Under the pieces are notes generated by a model that saw only the letters and a program-made list of their open reading frames with translations, was not told where the DNA came from and did not search any database. The translations under genes and the position numbers were made by a program. From NCBI GenBank assembly GCA_027488195.1, contig JAIYCD010000253.1:1-50261 (forward strand): a stretch of DNA of 50,261 bases, read 5' to 3'. This document shows positions 1 through 9,388 of this stretch, in pieces (position 1 is the stretch's first letter; each line of letters begins with the position of its first letter). Origin of the DNA: Acetobacteraceae bacterium. GTDB lineage: Bacteria > Pseudomonadota > Alphaproteobacteria > Acetobacterales > Acetobacteraceae.

Positions 1-17
1 CCGGCGTCTGAGGGCTC

Positions 18-1409
18 CTAAATATGCAAAGCCCTCCCGTCCACGGCGAGGGCGGCTTCCTTCACCGCCTCGCTGAGCGTCGGGTGAGCGTGGCAGGTGC
101 GGGCCACATCCTCGGCACTCGCGCCGAATTCGATGGCGAGCGCGATCTCGGCGATCAGCGTCCCGGCATCGGGGCCCATGATATGGGCACCCAGCACGGC
201 GTCGCTCTTGGCATCGGCCAGGATCTTCACGAAGCCGTCCATGTCGCCCATGGCGCGGGCGCGGCCATTGGCGGTGAAGGGGAACTTGCCGACCTTGTAG
301 GCCTGCCCGCGCGCCTTCAGCTGCTCCTCGGTCTCGCCCACGGAAGCCAGTTCCGGCCATGTGTACACCACGCTCGGGATGGCGTTGTAGTTGATGTGCG
401 GCTTCTGGCCGGCCAATTGTTCGGCCAGGGCCACGCCCTCATCCTCGGCCTTGTGCGCCAGCATAGCCCCCGCGATGGCGTCGCCGATGGCGTAGATGCC
501 CGGGACGTTCGTCGCGTAATGCGCGTCGGTCTGCACGCGGCCGCGCTCATCCAGCGCCACGCCCGCCTCCGCGAGGCCGAGCCCCTCCACATGCGGGCGG
601 CGGCCGATGGCCAGCAGCACGACATCGGCGCGCAGCGTCTCGGCCGCGCCACCGGCCGCGGGTTCGATCGTCACGTTCACGCCGGTTTCGTCGGCCACCG
701 CGGCGGTGACCTTGCTCTTCAGCTTGAACTTGAAGCCCTGCTTGGTCAGCACCCGCTCGAAGGCCTTGGAGAGCTCATTGTCCATCCCCGGCGTGATGCG
801 GTCGAGATATTCCACGACCGTCACCTTGGCACCGAGGCGCCCCCAGACGCTGCCGAGCTCAAGGCCGATCACGCCGCCGCCGATCACCACCAGGTGCTCG
901 GGCACCTTCGTGAGTTCCAGCGCGCCAGTGGAGGTGACGATGCGCGTCTCATCCACCTCGATGCCCCTGAGCGGAATGCTCTCGCTGCCCGTCGCGATGA
1001 CGATGTTCTTCGCCGTGTAGGACTGGCCCGCGACCTCGACCGTGGTCGGGTTCACGATGCGGCCGGCGCCCTTGAGCCACGTGACCTTGTTCTTCTTGAA
1101 CAGGAATTCCACGCCCTTGACGTTGGCGCCCACCACCTCGGCCTTGCGGGCCTGCATGCGGGCGAGGTCGAAGGAAACGCCGGTCACCACGATGCCGTGA
1201 TCCCCGAGCTTGTGCTTGGTCTCCTCGAAATGCTCGGAGGATTGCAGCAGCGCCTTGGAAGGGATGCAGCCGACATTGAGGCAGGTGCCGCCCAGCGTCT
1301 CGCGCTTCTCGACACAGGCGACCTTGAGGCCGAGCTGGGCCGCGCGGATGGCGCAGACATAGCCGCCGGGGCCGGCGCCGATCACGATGACATCGAAGCT
1401 GTCAGACAT
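18..1409 (-). CDS. lpdA: Dihydrolipoyl dehydrogenase (E3)
   Basis: Flavoprotein disulfide reductase that reoxidises lipoyl groups of 2-oxoacid dehydrogenase complexes (or the glycine cleavage system) using NAD in the cytoplasm. The 463-residue length is normal for E3. An N-terminal FAD-binding [10 protein letters not shown] motif is followed by the redox disulfide GGTCLNVGC (Cys43/Cys48), a central NAD-binding [11 protein letters not shown] segment and the C-terminal HAHPTLSE His-Glu pair of the dimer interface. The ATG is preceded by GAGGAATTCGC. No sucA, sucB or pyruvate dehydrogenase gene lies upstream, because the next gene is divergent, so any complex partners must be downstream of the window edge or elsewhere. 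Family assignment is firm; which complex it serves is not shown here. Confidence 0.97.
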   Translation of the reverse strand: MSDSFDVIVIGAGPGGYVCAIRAAQLGLKVACVEKRETLGGTCLNVGCIPSKALLQSSEHFEETKHKLGDHGIVVTGVSFDLARMQARKAEVVGANVKGVEFLFKKNKVTWLKGAGRIVNPTTVEVAGQSYTAKNIVIATGSESIPLRGIEVDETRIVTSTGALELTKVPEHLVVIGGGVIGLELGSVWGRLGAKVTVVEYLDRITPGMDNELSKAFERVLTKQGFKFKLKSKVTAAVADETGVNVTIEPAAGGAAETLRADVVLLAIGRRPHVEGLGLAEAGVALDERGRVQTDAHYATNVPGIYAIGDAIAGAMLAHKAEDEGVALAEQLAGQKPHINYNAIPSVVYTWPELASVGETEEQLKARGQAYKVGKFPFTANGRARAMGDMDGFVKILADAKSDAVLGAHIMGPDAGTLIAEIALAIEFGASAEDVARTCHAHPTLSEAVKEAALAVDGRALHI

Positions 1410-1540
1410 GCGAATTCCTCAACCGCGTTTGGCCGCAAACTGGCGCTTGGCGGGGCGTGGCGCAAGGGCGCGGGCGCCACGCCCTCGCCATCCGGCCGGG
1501 GGCGTGGCAGTCCTGGGCGGCAAGGGCCGGGAGGGCGCGC

Positions 1541-1888
1541 GTGGCGGGACGGAGATGGGCGGCACTGGGCGCCATGTGGCTATGGGCGGCCCCTGCCCTC
1601 GCGCAGGCGCAGGGTTGGGGCGATTGCGCGGGCCAGGTGATCCTCCTGGGCACCGCCAGCCAGCCGGAGGGCGCGCGCTTCACCTATTGGGCCAGCCTTT
1701 CCAACCCCGGCATGCGCCCGGTGCGGGTCGAGGCGCGCTTCGGCGAGGGGCCCGCACAGCCTGCCCTGCGGATCGAGGGCGGGCGGATGGAGCGGCTGCG
1801 CCTCGGCGGGGGGCCGGAGCGCCTTCCGGCCGAGGCGATCGCCGCCGCCACCCTCCTGCGCTGCCAGATGGTGCCGACCCGGCCTTGA
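1541..1888 (+). CDS. Small secreted protein, first of a tandem paralogous pair
   Basis: Unrecognised protein of about 115 residues. I chose the GTG at 1541 over the longer ORF because GGGAGG sits just upstream and translation from there opens directly into a signal peptide ending near ALAQAQG. The mature part begins with DCAG and ends with AAATLLRC, so it has one cysteine near each end, possibly disulfide-linked. The next gene (1938) shares this frame: DCAG, a central NP, a Gly-rich stretch, then AEA-AAT-LRC. The pair therefore looks like a tandem duplication of one secreted family. Function unknown; periplasmic location is inferred from the signal peptide. Confidence 0.6.
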   Translation: MAGRRWAALGAMWLWAAPALAQAQGWGDCAGQVILLGTASQPEGARFTYWASLSNPGMRPVRVEARFGEGPAQPALRIEGGRMERLRLGGGPERLPAEAIAAATLLRCQMVPTRP

Positions 1889-1937
1889 CGGCGCCCGCGC
1901 CGCGGGCCCCGATGCCGCGGCGCAGCCGGAGCCCGCC

Positions 1938-2303
1938 ATGACACGATCCCTGATCCTCTCCGTGACCCTTCCCTTGGCCTTCACAGCGGCGCTCGGCTCC
2001 GCGCCGGGCCAGGCCCAGATGGGCCACCCCGGGCAGGATTGCGCGGGCGAGGCGCGCTTCGCCAGCCGGCCGCTTGGGGATGGGCGCTACCTCTACCAGT
2101 TCACCATGGCCAATCCGAGCCGGAACACCGGCTTGCGCTACAACTACAGCTTCACCCTTCCCGGCGGCGCCGGGCATGCGGAGGCGCTGAACGGCTACCT
2201 TCCGCCCGGCGGCAGCACCGAGCACACGCTGGGGAGCGGCGGCCGGGACCTCGGCGCGGAGGCGCTGCGGGCGGCCACCACGCTGCGCTGCTTCCCGCTT
2301 TAG
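1938..2303 (+). CDS. Small secreted protein, second of a tandem paralogous pair
   Basis: Unrecognised 121-residue protein with a signal peptide (MTRSLILSVTLPLAFTAALG, cleavage near GQAQ). The mature chain starts with QDCAGEARF and ends EALRAATTLRCFPL, matching the layout of the preceding gene at 1541. The central part is rich in Tyr, Asn and Gly (LRYNYSFTLPGG), consistent with a small beta-rich fold. The ATG has GGAG eight bases upstream. It lies 50 bases after its paralogue, so the two are probably co-transcribed. I cannot assign a function; the two conserved cysteines suggest an exported, disulfide-stabilised domain. Confidence 0.7.
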   Translation: MTRSLILSVTLPLAFTAALGSAPGQAQMGHPGQDCAGEARFASRPLGDGRYLYQFTMANPSRNTGLRYNYSFTLPGGAGHAEALNGYLPPGGSTEHTLGSGGRDLGAEALRAATTLRCFPL

Positions 2304-2399
2304 CTGCGCCACGAAGGGGCTTGGCAAGTGCCCCCCTTCCATGCCCCAATCCCTGGATGACGGCGCCGTAAGATGCGCCGAAGCATTCGGGAGAACGCC

Positions 2400-3389
2400 A
2401 TGGGCCACCCCCTTTCACGCCGGCATGCCCTCACCGCGGGCGGCGCCGCCGTCGTCGCACCACTGGTCGCGCCGAATGTGGCGCGCGGCCAGGGGCGCTA
2501 CCCCGAACGTCCGATCCGCATGATCATCCCCTGGGCGCCGGGCGGCAGCGCCGATGCGCAGCTGCGCAGCCTGGGCGACCAGGTCGGCCGCCTGTTGGGC
2601 CAGCCCGTCGTCGCGGAGAATCGCGGCGGCGCGGGCGGCACCCTGCACGCCGTCCACCTGGCGCGCGAGGCGCGGCCCGATGGCTACACGATCGGCCAGA
2701 TGCACCTCTCGGTGATCCGCCGCCCCTTCCTGGTGCGCAACCCGCAATGGGACGCGACGACCGACTTCACGAACTTCATCGGCCTGAGCGGCTGGCTCTT
2801 CGGCGTGGCCGTCGCGGCCAATAGCCGCTTCCAGACCTGGCAGGACATGATCACCTATGCCCGCGCCAATCCGGGCCGGGTGAGCTTCGCGACTTCGGGC
2901 ATCGCCACGACGAACCATCTGACGATGGAAGACATCATGGCGCGCGAGCGGATCGAGATGACGCATGTCACCTTCCGGGGCGCGTCGGAGGCGGTGCCCC
3001 AGGTGCTGGGCGGGCAGATCGACATGATCGCCGACAGCAGCGTCTGGGCCGGGCCGGTCGAGGCGGGGCAGATGCGCCTGCTCAGCGTCTGGACGGCGGA
3101 CCGCGTGTCGCGCTTCCCGAATGCTCCCACCCTGCGCGAGCTGGGCTATGACCTGGTCGTCACGTCGAACTACGGCTTGTGCGGCCCGCCGCGCATGGAT
3201 CCCGGCATCGTGCGCCTGCTGCATGACGCCTTCCACACGGCGCTGATGGGCCCGGAGAACACCCGCGTCCGCAACCAGTTCGACATGCCGCTCGTCTACT
3301 ACAACACGGCCGATTACCAGGAATTCGTCGTGCAGCGCGCCGCCTATGAGCGCGAGATGGTGACAAGGCTCGGCATCCGCATGGATTAG
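2400..3389 (+). CDS. Bug/TctC-family periplasmic substrate-binding protein
   Basis: Periplasmic receptor of the tripartite tricarboxylate transporter (Bug) family, which usually binds small carboxylates or related solutes. The ATG at 2400, preceded by GGGAG, is preferred over the upstream in-frame ATG at 2373. It starts MGHPLSRRHALTAGGAA, which looks like a Tat-type signal. Family hallmarks are the first strand RPIRMIIPWAPGGSADAQ, the VVAENRGGAGGT segment and ARPDGYTIG. About 329 residues, normal for the family. No TctA/TctB membrane genes are adjacent. It is followed by a close paralogue and a D-aminopeptidase gene, so the ligand could be an amino acid amide or small peptide, but that is only inference from context. 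Confidence 0.92.
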   Translation: MGHPLSRRHALTAGGAAVVAPLVAPNVARGQGRYPERPIRMIIPWAPGGSADAQLRSLGDQVGRLLGQPVVAENRGGAGGTLHAVHLAREARPDGYTIGQMHLSVIRRPFLVRNPQWDATTDFTNFIGLSGWLFGVAVAANSRFQTWQDMITYARANPGRVSFATSGIATTNHLTMEDIMARERIEMTHVTFRGASEAVPQVLGGQIDMIADSSVWAGPVEAGQMRLLSVWTADRVSRFPNAPTLRELGYDLVVTSNYGLCGPPRMDPGIVRLLHDAFHTALMGPENTRVRNQFDMPLVYYNTADYQEFVVQRAAYEREMVTRLGIRMD

Positions 3390-3422
3390 CGCCGTTCGGT
3401 CATCAGGGAGGAAACAACAAAA

Positions 3423-4391
3423 ATGGTCATCCACCGCCGCGCGCTGCTGGGCGGGCTTGCCGCAGCCCCGCTCGCGACCCCCGCCTTCGCCCAGGCGCGC
3501 TATCCAAGCCGCACCATCCGCTTCCTCATTCCCTGGCCGCCCGGCGGCAGCCTGGACGCGCTGCACCGGCAGATGTTCGAGATCTTCCAGCGCGACACCG
3601 GGCAGAGCATCGTCATCGAGAACATGCCGGGCGCCCGCGGCACCCGTGCGGCCTTCTTCCTGACGCAGCAGGCGCGCCCCGATGGCTACACGCTGGCGCA
3701 CCATCACCTTTCCATCCTGCGCCACCCCTTCCTGACCCGGCAGCCGACCTGGGATCCGATCACGGATTTCAGCTACATCATGCAGATCACGGGCTTCGTC
3801 TTCGGCACGGCGGTGCGGTCCGATCGCGGCTGGAACACGTTTGACGACATGATCGCCGAAGCCCGCCGCCGCCCGGGCGAGCTCACCTATTCCACCTCCG
3901 GCATCGCCACCACGAACCACCTGGCGATGGAGGACATCCTCGCCCAGCGCGGCGTGCGGATGGAACACATCCCGACGCGCGGCGCGCAGGAGGGGGTGAC
4001 CATGCTGCTCGGCCGGCAGATCGACATCGTGGCCGATGCGCAATCCTGGCGGCCGCAGGTGGAAAGCGGCGAATTCAGGCTGTTGAGCGCCTGGACGCCC
4101 ACGCGCCTCGCCTCCGCGCCCAATGCGCCCACGCTCACCGAACTGGGGCTCGGCCGCAGCGTGACCTCGCCCTATGGCGTGGTCGGGCCGAAGGGGCTGG
4201 ACCCCGAGATCGTGGACTTCGTGCATCGCAGCCTGAAGAAGGCCTTCGAGGATGATGCCTCCCAGGCGATCATGCGGCGCTGGGAGAACCCGAACGAGTA
4301 TCTCGGCCCGCAAGCCTATCTGGAATTCGCGCGGGAACGCGTGGCCTATGAGCGGGACACGGTGCGGCGGCTGAATCTCAGCATCGACTGA
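3423..4391 (+). CDS. Bug/TctC-family periplasmic substrate-binding protein (tandem paralogue)
   Basis: Second Bug-type receptor, 322 residues, with a Sec-like signal (MVIHRRALLGGLAAAPLATPAFAQ) and a good ribosome site (GGGAGGAAACAACAAAA before ATG). It carries the family motifs RTIRFLIPWPPGGSLDAL, VIENMPGARGT and ARPDGYTLA. It is clearly related to the upstream gene: both share TSGIATTNHL followed by MEDI, the APTL-EL segment and a GP-DP-IV stretch near the C terminus. The pair looks like a local duplication. Only 28 bases separate it from the D-aminopeptidase gene, suggesting one transcript. Ligand unknown. Confidence 0.93.
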   Translation: MVIHRRALLGGLAAAPLATPAFAQARYPSRTIRFLIPWPPGGSLDALHRQMFEIFQRDTGQSIVIENMPGARGTRAAFFLTQQARPDGYTLAHHHLSILRHPFLTRQPTWDPITDFSYIMQITGFVFGTAVRSDRGWNTFDDMIAEARRRPGELTYSTSGIATTNHLAMEDILAQRGVRMEHIPTRGAQEGVTMLLGRQIDIVADAQSWRPQVESGEFRLLSAWTPTRLASAPNAPTLTELGLGRSVTSPYGVVGPKGLDPEIVDFVHRSLKKAFEDDASQAIMRRWENPNEYLGPQAYLEFARERVAYERDTVRRLNLSID

Positions 4392-4419
4392 TCCGCCGGC
4401 CGGGGCGAGACTGCATCCC

Positions 4420-5964
4420 ATGCAAGATCGCCTCGACACCCTTCTCGACACCCTGCCCCGGGCCTATCCCGGGCCAGGGGGCGCCATCGCCGTGCTGCGC
4501 GCGGGCGAGGTGCTGGCTCGCCACGCCTGGGGCTATGCGAATGCCGAGCGGCGCATCCCCTTCACGCCACGAAGCCTCTTCCGCATCTGCTCCATCACCA
4601 AGCAATTCACCTGCGGCGTGATGCTGGCCCATGGCGAACCCGAGGCGCTGGATGCGGCGATCCGCGCGCGACTGCCCCTGCTGGAAGGCCCTGTCCCCGG
4701 CGCGCGCCACCTGGCGCACAACCAATCGGGCTTGCGCGACTATTGGGCGATGGCCATGCTCCTGGGATCGCCCGTCGAGGCGCCCTTCGGCGATCTGGAG
4801 GCCGAGCGGCTGATCGGTGCCACCCGCACCCTGCAATTCGCGCCCGGCACGCGCTTTTCCTACTGCAATCAGAATTTCCGCCTGCTCTCCGACGCGCTGG
4901 AGGCCACCACCGGCCGCCCCTTCGCCGAGCTTCTCGCCCGCCATGTGCTGGAGCCTGCCGGGATGGACACCGCGATCCTCGCCGCCGACACGCGAGCCCT
5001 GCCGGACGGCACGGAAGGCTATGAGGGCAGCCAGGCGACGGGCTTCCGGGCCGCCGAGAACCGCATCCTCTGGACCGGCGATGCCGGCCTGGCCGCCAGC
5101 CTGGACGACATGATCGCCTGGGAGCGGCATGTGGATGCCACGCGCGACGATCCGGACGCGATCTACAGCCGCCTCTCCGTGCCGGTGGCCTTCGCCGATG
5201 GCTCGGCCGCGCCCTATGGCTTCGGCCTGGCGCGCGGCCAGGAATTCGGCCGGGCCTTCACCGGCCATGGCGGCGCCCTGCGCGGCTGGCGCAGCCACCG
5301 TCTGCATCTGGCGGAGGAGCGGCTTTCCATCGTCGTCCTCTTCAACCACATGGGCGATGCTGCGGGTGCCACGCTGGATGCACTCGCTGCCCTGCTCGGC
5401 GAGACGCGCCCGCAACCCGACCCTGGCCTGCACAGCCCGGCTTGGCTGGGCAGCTATCGGGAGCCGGAGACCGGGCTCTCGGCACGCATCGATCTCGCGG
5501 CACCTGGCCAGGTCCGCCTGCGCTTCGGCCATGGCGCCGAGCGACTCGACCTGCAGCCCGATGGCTCGGCGGGCGGGGCGCGCACGCGGCTGCATGCCGG
5601 GCCGGACGGGCTCTGGATGGACCGGCCGCAGGAAAACTTCCGCACCCGCCTGATCCCCTGCGAGGGCGCCGCCACGCCCGACATCGCCGGCCGCTATCAT
5701 TGCCCCGAGATCGACGCCGAGTTGCTGGTCACCACCGCGGGGGGCGTCGCCTATGGCGGCTTCTCGGGCGCGCTTGGCCTGGGGCGGATGGAAATGCTGG
5801 AGCCGATCGGGCCGGACCTCTGGGCCCTGCCCTGCCCACGCGCGCTGGACCACACGCCGCCGGGCGACTGGACCCTCGCCTTCCGGCGCGAGGGCGGCGC
5901 GGTGACCGGGGTGCAGATCGGTTGCTGGCTGGCGCGCGGGCTGGATTACCGGCGCCGCGCCTGA
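4420..5964 (+). CDS. dap: D-aminopeptidase, serine beta-lactamase fold
   Basis: Penicillin-recognising serine peptidase that removes N-terminal D-amino acids from peptides, amides or esters. The 514-residue length and sequence match the Ochrobactrum-type D-aminopeptidase as I remember it. The catalytic SITK motif is at Ser58/Lys61, the YCN motif at Tyr148-Asn150, and the third active-site motif is the HGGALRGWRS region. Shared landmarks include NQSGLRDYWA and GDAGLAASLDDMIAWE. The C-terminal third (about 330-514) should be the two antiparallel beta barrels typical of this enzyme rather than of beta-lactamases. There is no signal peptide, so it is probably cytoplasmic. It follows two Bug receptors and may process what they bring in. 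Confidence 0.9.
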   Translation: MQDRLDTLLDTLPRAYPGPGGAIAVLRAGEVLARHAWGYANAERRIPFTPRSLFRICSITKQFTCGVMLAHGEPEALDAAIRARLPLLEGPVPGARHLAHNQSGLRDYWAMAMLLGSPVEAPFGDLEAERLIGATRTLQFAPGTRFSYCNQNFRLLSDALEATTGRPFAELLARHVLEPAGMDTAILAADTRALPDGTEGYEGSQATGFRAAENRILWTGDAGLAASLDDMIAWERHVDATRDDPDAIYSRLSVPVAFADGSAAPYGFGLARGQEFGRAFTGHGGALRGWRSHRLHLAEERLSIVVLFNHMGDAAGATLDALAALLGETRPQPDPGLHSPAWLGSYREPETGLSARIDLAAPGQVRLRFGHGAERLDLQPDGSAGGARTRLHAGPDGLWMDRPQENFRTRLIPCEGAATPDIAGRYHCPEIDAELLVTTAGGVAYGGFSGALGLGRMEMLEPIGPDLWALPCPRALDHTPPGDWTLAFRREGGAVTGVQIGCWLARGLDYRRRA

Positions 5965-5970
5965 GGGGCC

Positions 5971-6921
5971 TCAGCCCAGCCCCATCGCCCAGAGCAGCAC
6001 GCCCTTCTGGGCGTGCAGGCGGTTCTCGGCCTCGTCAAAGACCACGCTTTGCGGGCCGTCCATCACCTCATCGGTGATTTCCTCGCCGCGATGGGCCGGC
6101 AGGCAATGCATGACGATGGCGTCCGGCGCCGCCTGCTTCAGCAGCGCGCCGTTCAACTGGTAGGGGGCGAGGAGGTTGTGGCGGCTCAGCGTCTCGCCAT
6201 CCTTCTCGTCGCTCATCGAGACCCAGCAATCGGTCACGACGCAGCGGGCCCCCTTCACGGCGGCGACGGGGTCGGTCGTGAGCTCGATCTGCGCGCCCTC
6301 GCGCCGCGCCCAGGCCAGCAATTCGGCCGGCGGGGCGAGTTCGGGCGGAGTCGCGATGCGCAGCGTGAAGCCGAAGCGCGCGGCCGCCTGGATGAAGCTC
6401 TGCGCGACATTGTTGCCATCGCCCGTCCAGGCGACGACCTGGCCGGCGATCGGCCCGCGATGCTCCTCGAAGGTCATGATATCGGCCATCAGCTGGCAGG
6501 GGTGGCTGATGTTGGTCAGGCCGTTGATGACGGGAATCGTGGCATGCGCCGCGAGTTCCCGGATGTTCGAGACATCGGCGGTGCGCAGCATGATCGCGTC
6601 CACATAGCGCGAAAGGACGCGGGCCGTGTCCTTGATGCTCTCCCCGCGGTTCAGCTGGATCTCGCGCGCCGTCAGCACGAGCGGCGTGCCGCCCAGCTGG
6701 CGGATGCCGACCTCGAAGCTGACGCGGGTGCGGGTGGAGGGCAGTTCGAAGATCAGCGCGACGGTCTTGCCGGCCAGCGGCTGGCCGGGGACTTCGCCGC
6801 GCTTCGCTTTCTTGCCCAGTTCCAGCATGTGCCGGAGGGTGGGCGCGTCGAGATCCATCAATTCCAGGAAATGCCGGGGGCCTTCGCCGCCCCCGGCTGT
6901 CGGCTTCAACAAGGCGCTCAC
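5971..6921 (-). CDS. argF: Ornithine carbamoyltransferase
   Basis: Catalyses carbamoyl phosphate plus ornithine to citrulline in arginine biosynthesis (cytoplasmic trimer). 316 residues, with the carbamoyl-phosphate loop STRTRVSFE starting at residue 62, the conserved HPCQ segment and the ornithine-side motif [10 protein letters not shown]. The start is a GTG that overlaps the argD stop in a GTGA arrangement, implying translational coupling to argD. The last bases are only a few nucleotides from the convergent D-aminopeptidase stop. Assignment is secure. Confidence 0.97.
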   Translation of the reverse strand: MSALLKPTAGGGEGPRHFLELMDLDAPTLRHMLELGKKAKRGEVPGQPLAGKTVALIFELPSTRTRVSFEVGIRQLGGTPLVLTAREIQLNRGESIKDTARVLSRYVDAIMLRTADVSNIRELAAHATIPVINGLTNISHPCQLMADIMTFEEHRGPIAGQVVAWTGDGNNVAQSFIQAAARFGFTLRIATPPELAPPAELLAWARREGAQIELTTDPVAAVKGARCVVTDCWVSMSDEKDGETLSRHNLLAPYQLNGALLKQAAPDAIVMHCLPAHRGEEITDEVMDGPQSVVFDEAENRLHAQKGVLLWAMGLG

Positions 6922-8120
6922 TTGGCCGGCGCCAGGACTTCGGCAGGTGTGAGCGCCAGGCAGGCGCGGTCGAGGGCGGCCAGCGCCTCATCCACCTCGG
7001 TCTCGGTGATGATCAGCGGCGGCGCCACGCGCAGCACGTTCATCCCCGCCGCGACCGTGAGCAGGCCTTCCTCGACGCATTGGGCCTGCATGGCGCCGTT
7101 GTTCACGTCCGGCACCAGGCGCAGGCCGAGCAGAAGCCCGGCGCCCTGCACGCCCAGGATCACGCGCGGATGGCGCTCGGCCAGGGCCAGCATGCCACGC
7201 CAGAGATGGCGCGCCACGCGGTCCACCTGATCGAGGAAGCCCGGCGCCAGCACCACGTCCAGCACGGCATTGCCGGCCGCGCAGGCGAGCGGCCCGCCGC
7301 CATAGGTGGTGCCATGCGTGCCGGGCTTGAGGTGCTTGGCGACCGCCTCCTTGGCCATGACCGCACCCAGCGGGAAGCCGCCGCCGATGCCCTTGGCCGA
7401 GGACATCACGTCCGGCTCGATGCCCGCCCATTGATGCGCCCAGAGCTTGCCCGAGCGCCCCATGCCGGTCTGCACTTCGTCCAGCGCCAGCAGCAGGCCG
7501 AACTCATCGCAGACGGCGCGGAGGTCGCGCAGGAAGCGCAGATCTGCCGGGCGGACGCCGCCCTCGCCCTGCACGGGCTCGATCATGATGCCGGCGGTTG
7601 CCGGCGTGATGGCGTCCCGCACGGCGTTCATGTTGCCAAAGGGCACATGGTCGAAGCCCTCGACCGCCGGGCCGAAGCCCGCGAGATACTTCTCGTTGCC
7701 GGTGGCGCTGAGCATGGCGAGCGTGCGGCCATGGAAGGCGCCTTCGAAGCAGATCATCCGGAACTTCTCCGGGTGGCCGTTCTCGGCGTGGTATTTCCGC
7801 ACGGCCTTGACCATGCCCTCATTGGCTTCCGCGCCGGAATTGCAGAAGAACACGCTATCCGCGAAGGAGGCTGCCACATGGCGCGCCGCCAGCCTCTCGG
7901 CCTGGGGCACGCGGTAGAGGTTGCTGACATGCATGACCTTCGCCGCCTGCTCGGCGATGGCCTTCACCAGATGCGGGTGGCCGTGGCCGAGGGAGGAGGT
8001 GGCGATGCCGGAGCCGAAATCGAGGAATCGTCGCCCCGCATCCGTCCACACATAGGCGCCTTCGCCCCGCTCGAAAGCGAGGTCGGCACGGTTGTAGGTC
8101 GGCATCAGGGCGGGGATCAC
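6918..8120 (-). CDS. argD: Acetylornithine aminotransferase
   Basis: PLP-dependent class III aminotransferase converting N-acetylglutamate semialdehyde to N-acetylornithine in arginine synthesis. It may also act as succinyldiaminopimelate aminotransferase, as in other bacteria. About 400 residues. I chose the GTG at 8120 (giving [16 protein letters not shown]) because AGGAG lies nine bases upstream; ATG 8105 is an alternative. The long upstream extension in the ORF track is not real. Motifs: [24 protein letters not shown] and the Schiff-base lysine in [14 protein letters not shown]. It is directly coupled to argF. The upstream gene bamE is on the same strand about 100 bases away. Confidence 0.96.
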   Translation of the reverse strand: MIPALMPTYNRADLAFERGEGAYVWTDAGRRFLDFGSGIATSSLGHGHPHLVKAIAEQAAKVMHVSNLYRVPQAERLAARHVAASFADSVFFCNSGAEANEGMVKAVRKYHAENGHPEKFRMICFEGAFHGRTLAMLSATGNEKYLAGFGPAVEGFDHVPFGNMNAVRDAITPATAGIMIEPVQGEGGVRPADLRFLRDLRAVCDEFGLLLALDEVQTGMGRSGKLWAHQWAGIEPDVMSSAKGIGGGFPLGAVMAKEAVAKHLKPGTHGTTYGGGPLACAAGNAVLDVVLAPGFLDQVDRVARHLWRGMLALAERHPRVILGVQGAGLLLGLRLVPDVNNGAMQAQCVEEGLLTVAAGMNVLRVAPPLIITETEVDEALAALDRACLALTPAEVLAPAK

Positions 8121-8223
8121 GCGACTGCGCTCCTCTGGAATGTTCCGCCCGCGACATGCCGGCGGAAACGAACAGTCTGACGAAAAAAGCTCGGGAATCA
8201 AGCCTTGGATCGGGAATCCGGCC

Positions 8224-8769
8224 TTATCGGCCAGTTGGGCCCTGCAAGCTGCCTGGGCCGCCGGAGCCGGCACCGGGACCAGGCCCCACCCGCCCGACAT
8301 TGCCGAACAGCGCCTGCAGCAGGGTGCGCTCATTGCCCGGGCTCGGCGTCTCGCGCTCGACGAAGTTGACCCGCGGCATGTCGCCCTGGGTCTGGTCGAT
8401 CTGGCGGATCTCGGCGACGGTGCCGGCGGGGCTGAAGTCGACCGCGACGATGCGCTGGGAGCGCAGCGCCATGGTGCGCGCCGGCCGGACCTGCGTGACG
8501 GCGCTGATGTAGTACCAGCTGTTGTCCGAGAAGGTGCTGGTCTGGCTCGGGCTGCCGAGCACCGCCTGGACATCGGCCCGGGTGGAGACGCCCTGCGTGA
8601 TCTGGGCGATCTGCTCCTCCGTCACCGCGTGGCCGCGGTTGACGATGGGCGTCGTGAAGACGTCGCGCGGGCGCTCGGGCATGGGCGGCAGATAGGCGCA
8701 GCCCGCCAGGGCCGGAATGGCCAGGAGTGCGAGGAGACGGATGTTGACCAAGGCAGGGTGACGGGCCAT
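8224..8769 (-). CDS. bamE: Outer membrane protein assembly lipoprotein, BamE/SmpA family
   Basis: Small lipoprotein subunit of the BAM complex that inserts beta-barrel proteins into the outer membrane. The ATG at 8769 is chosen because it opens a lipoprotein signal (LLALLAIPALAGC, with the lipobox cysteine retained), whereas the longer ORF would bury it. The BamE core is visible as ITQGVSTRADVQAVLGSPS, SDNSWYYIS and VAVDFSPAGTVAEI. The C-terminal 40 residues are a Gly/Pro-rich tail beyond the conserved domain. About 181 residues. It probably forms its own unit upstream of argDF. The opposite-strand chaperone gene starts 88 bases away, so this is a divergent promoter region. Confidence 0.9.
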   Translation of the reverse strand: MARHPALVNIRLLALLAIPALAGCAYLPPMPERPRDVFTTPIVNRGHAVTEEQIAQITQGVSTRADVQAVLGSPSQTSTFSDNSWYYISAVTQVRPARTMALRSQRIVAVDFSPAGTVAEIRQIDQTQGDMPRVNFVERETPSPGNERTLLQALFGNVGRVGPGPGAGSGGPGSLQGPTGR

Positions 8770-8857
8770 GTCCCGGCTTAACGTCACCCAGCCCCTGCGG
8801 TCAATGCGCCTCGACGGCGCGCACCACCCGGGGGCGCTTGCCAGGATTTTCCTCATC

Positions 8858-9388
8858 ATGGGCCTCCTCGGCCTGTTCCGCCGCCGCCCGCATGAGCGGA
8901 CCGGCTTCGAGCTTTACGCCGCCGCCGTCGGCGCCGCGCGTTCGCCGCATTTCTACGCCGAGCTGGGCGTGCCCGACACCACCGCCGGGCGCTTCGAGCT
9001 GGTCAGCCTGCATGTCGGCCTGCTGATCCGCCGGCTGCGCGCCGCCACAGACAAGACGGCGGACGCCCTGGGCCAAGCCGTGTTCGACGCCATGTTCGCC
9101 GACATGGATGTGAACCTGCGCGAGATGGGAATCGGCGACCTCAGCGTCGGCAAGCGCGTGAAAATGCTCTGGGAAGGCTTCCACGGCCGCGCCACCAGTT
9201 ACGCCGAGGCCCTGGATGCGGGCGACACCGCCGCGCTGGCCGCCGCCCTCGAGCGCAACATCTGGGTGAAGGAGGAGGCGCCGCCAGGCGCCGCCCTGGA
9301 GCTCGCCCGCCATGCCGAGCGCGTCTCGGCCCTGCTCGCCGGGCAGGAGCTGCCGGCGCTGCTGCGCGGCGAGGTCCGCTTCGCATGA
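8858..9388 (+). CDS. Ubiquinol-cytochrome c chaperone family protein
   Basis: Member of the CBP3/UPF0174 family, associated with assembly of the cytochrome bc1 complex in mitochondria and alphaproteobacteria. The sequence from ATG 8858 (MGLLGLFRRRPHERTGFELY) is about 176 residues. Recognisable family segments are FYAELGVPDTTAGRFELVSLH, AVFDAMFADMDVNLREMGIGD and VGKRVKMLWEGFHGR. The ORF-track start 30 codons upstream overlaps the divergent bamE start and lacks family similarity. The stop overlaps the next start in an ATGA arrangement, so it is coupled to the yceD-like gene. The bc1 role is known for the family and not shown here. Confidence 0.88.
   Translation: MGLLGLFRRRPHERTGFELYAAAVGAARSPHFYAELGVPDTTAGRFELVSLHVGLLIRRLRAATDKTADALGQAVFDAMFADMDVNLREMGIGDLSVGKRVKMLWEGFHGRATSYAEALDAGDTAALAAALERNIWVKEEAPPGAALELARHAERVSALLAGQELPALLRGEVRFA

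Noticed and set aside
24-1640. 538-aa plus-strand ORF opposite lpdA
   Set aside because: Antisense shadow of lpdA; His/Arg/Ala-rich low-complexity translation typical of GC-rich reverse frames.
2304-2399. GGGGC...GCCCC near-palindrome after the second small secreted gene
   Set aside because: Short stem, no U tract; too weak to call a terminator.
2415-4451. 678-aa minus-strand ORF opposite the two Bug genes
   Set aside because: Shadow frame; the plus-strand proteins have signal peptides and family motifs.
8121-8573. N-terminal extension of argD in the ORF track
   Set aside because: It runs antiparallel through no known domain, overlaps the bamE coding region, and lacks similarity to aminotransferases.
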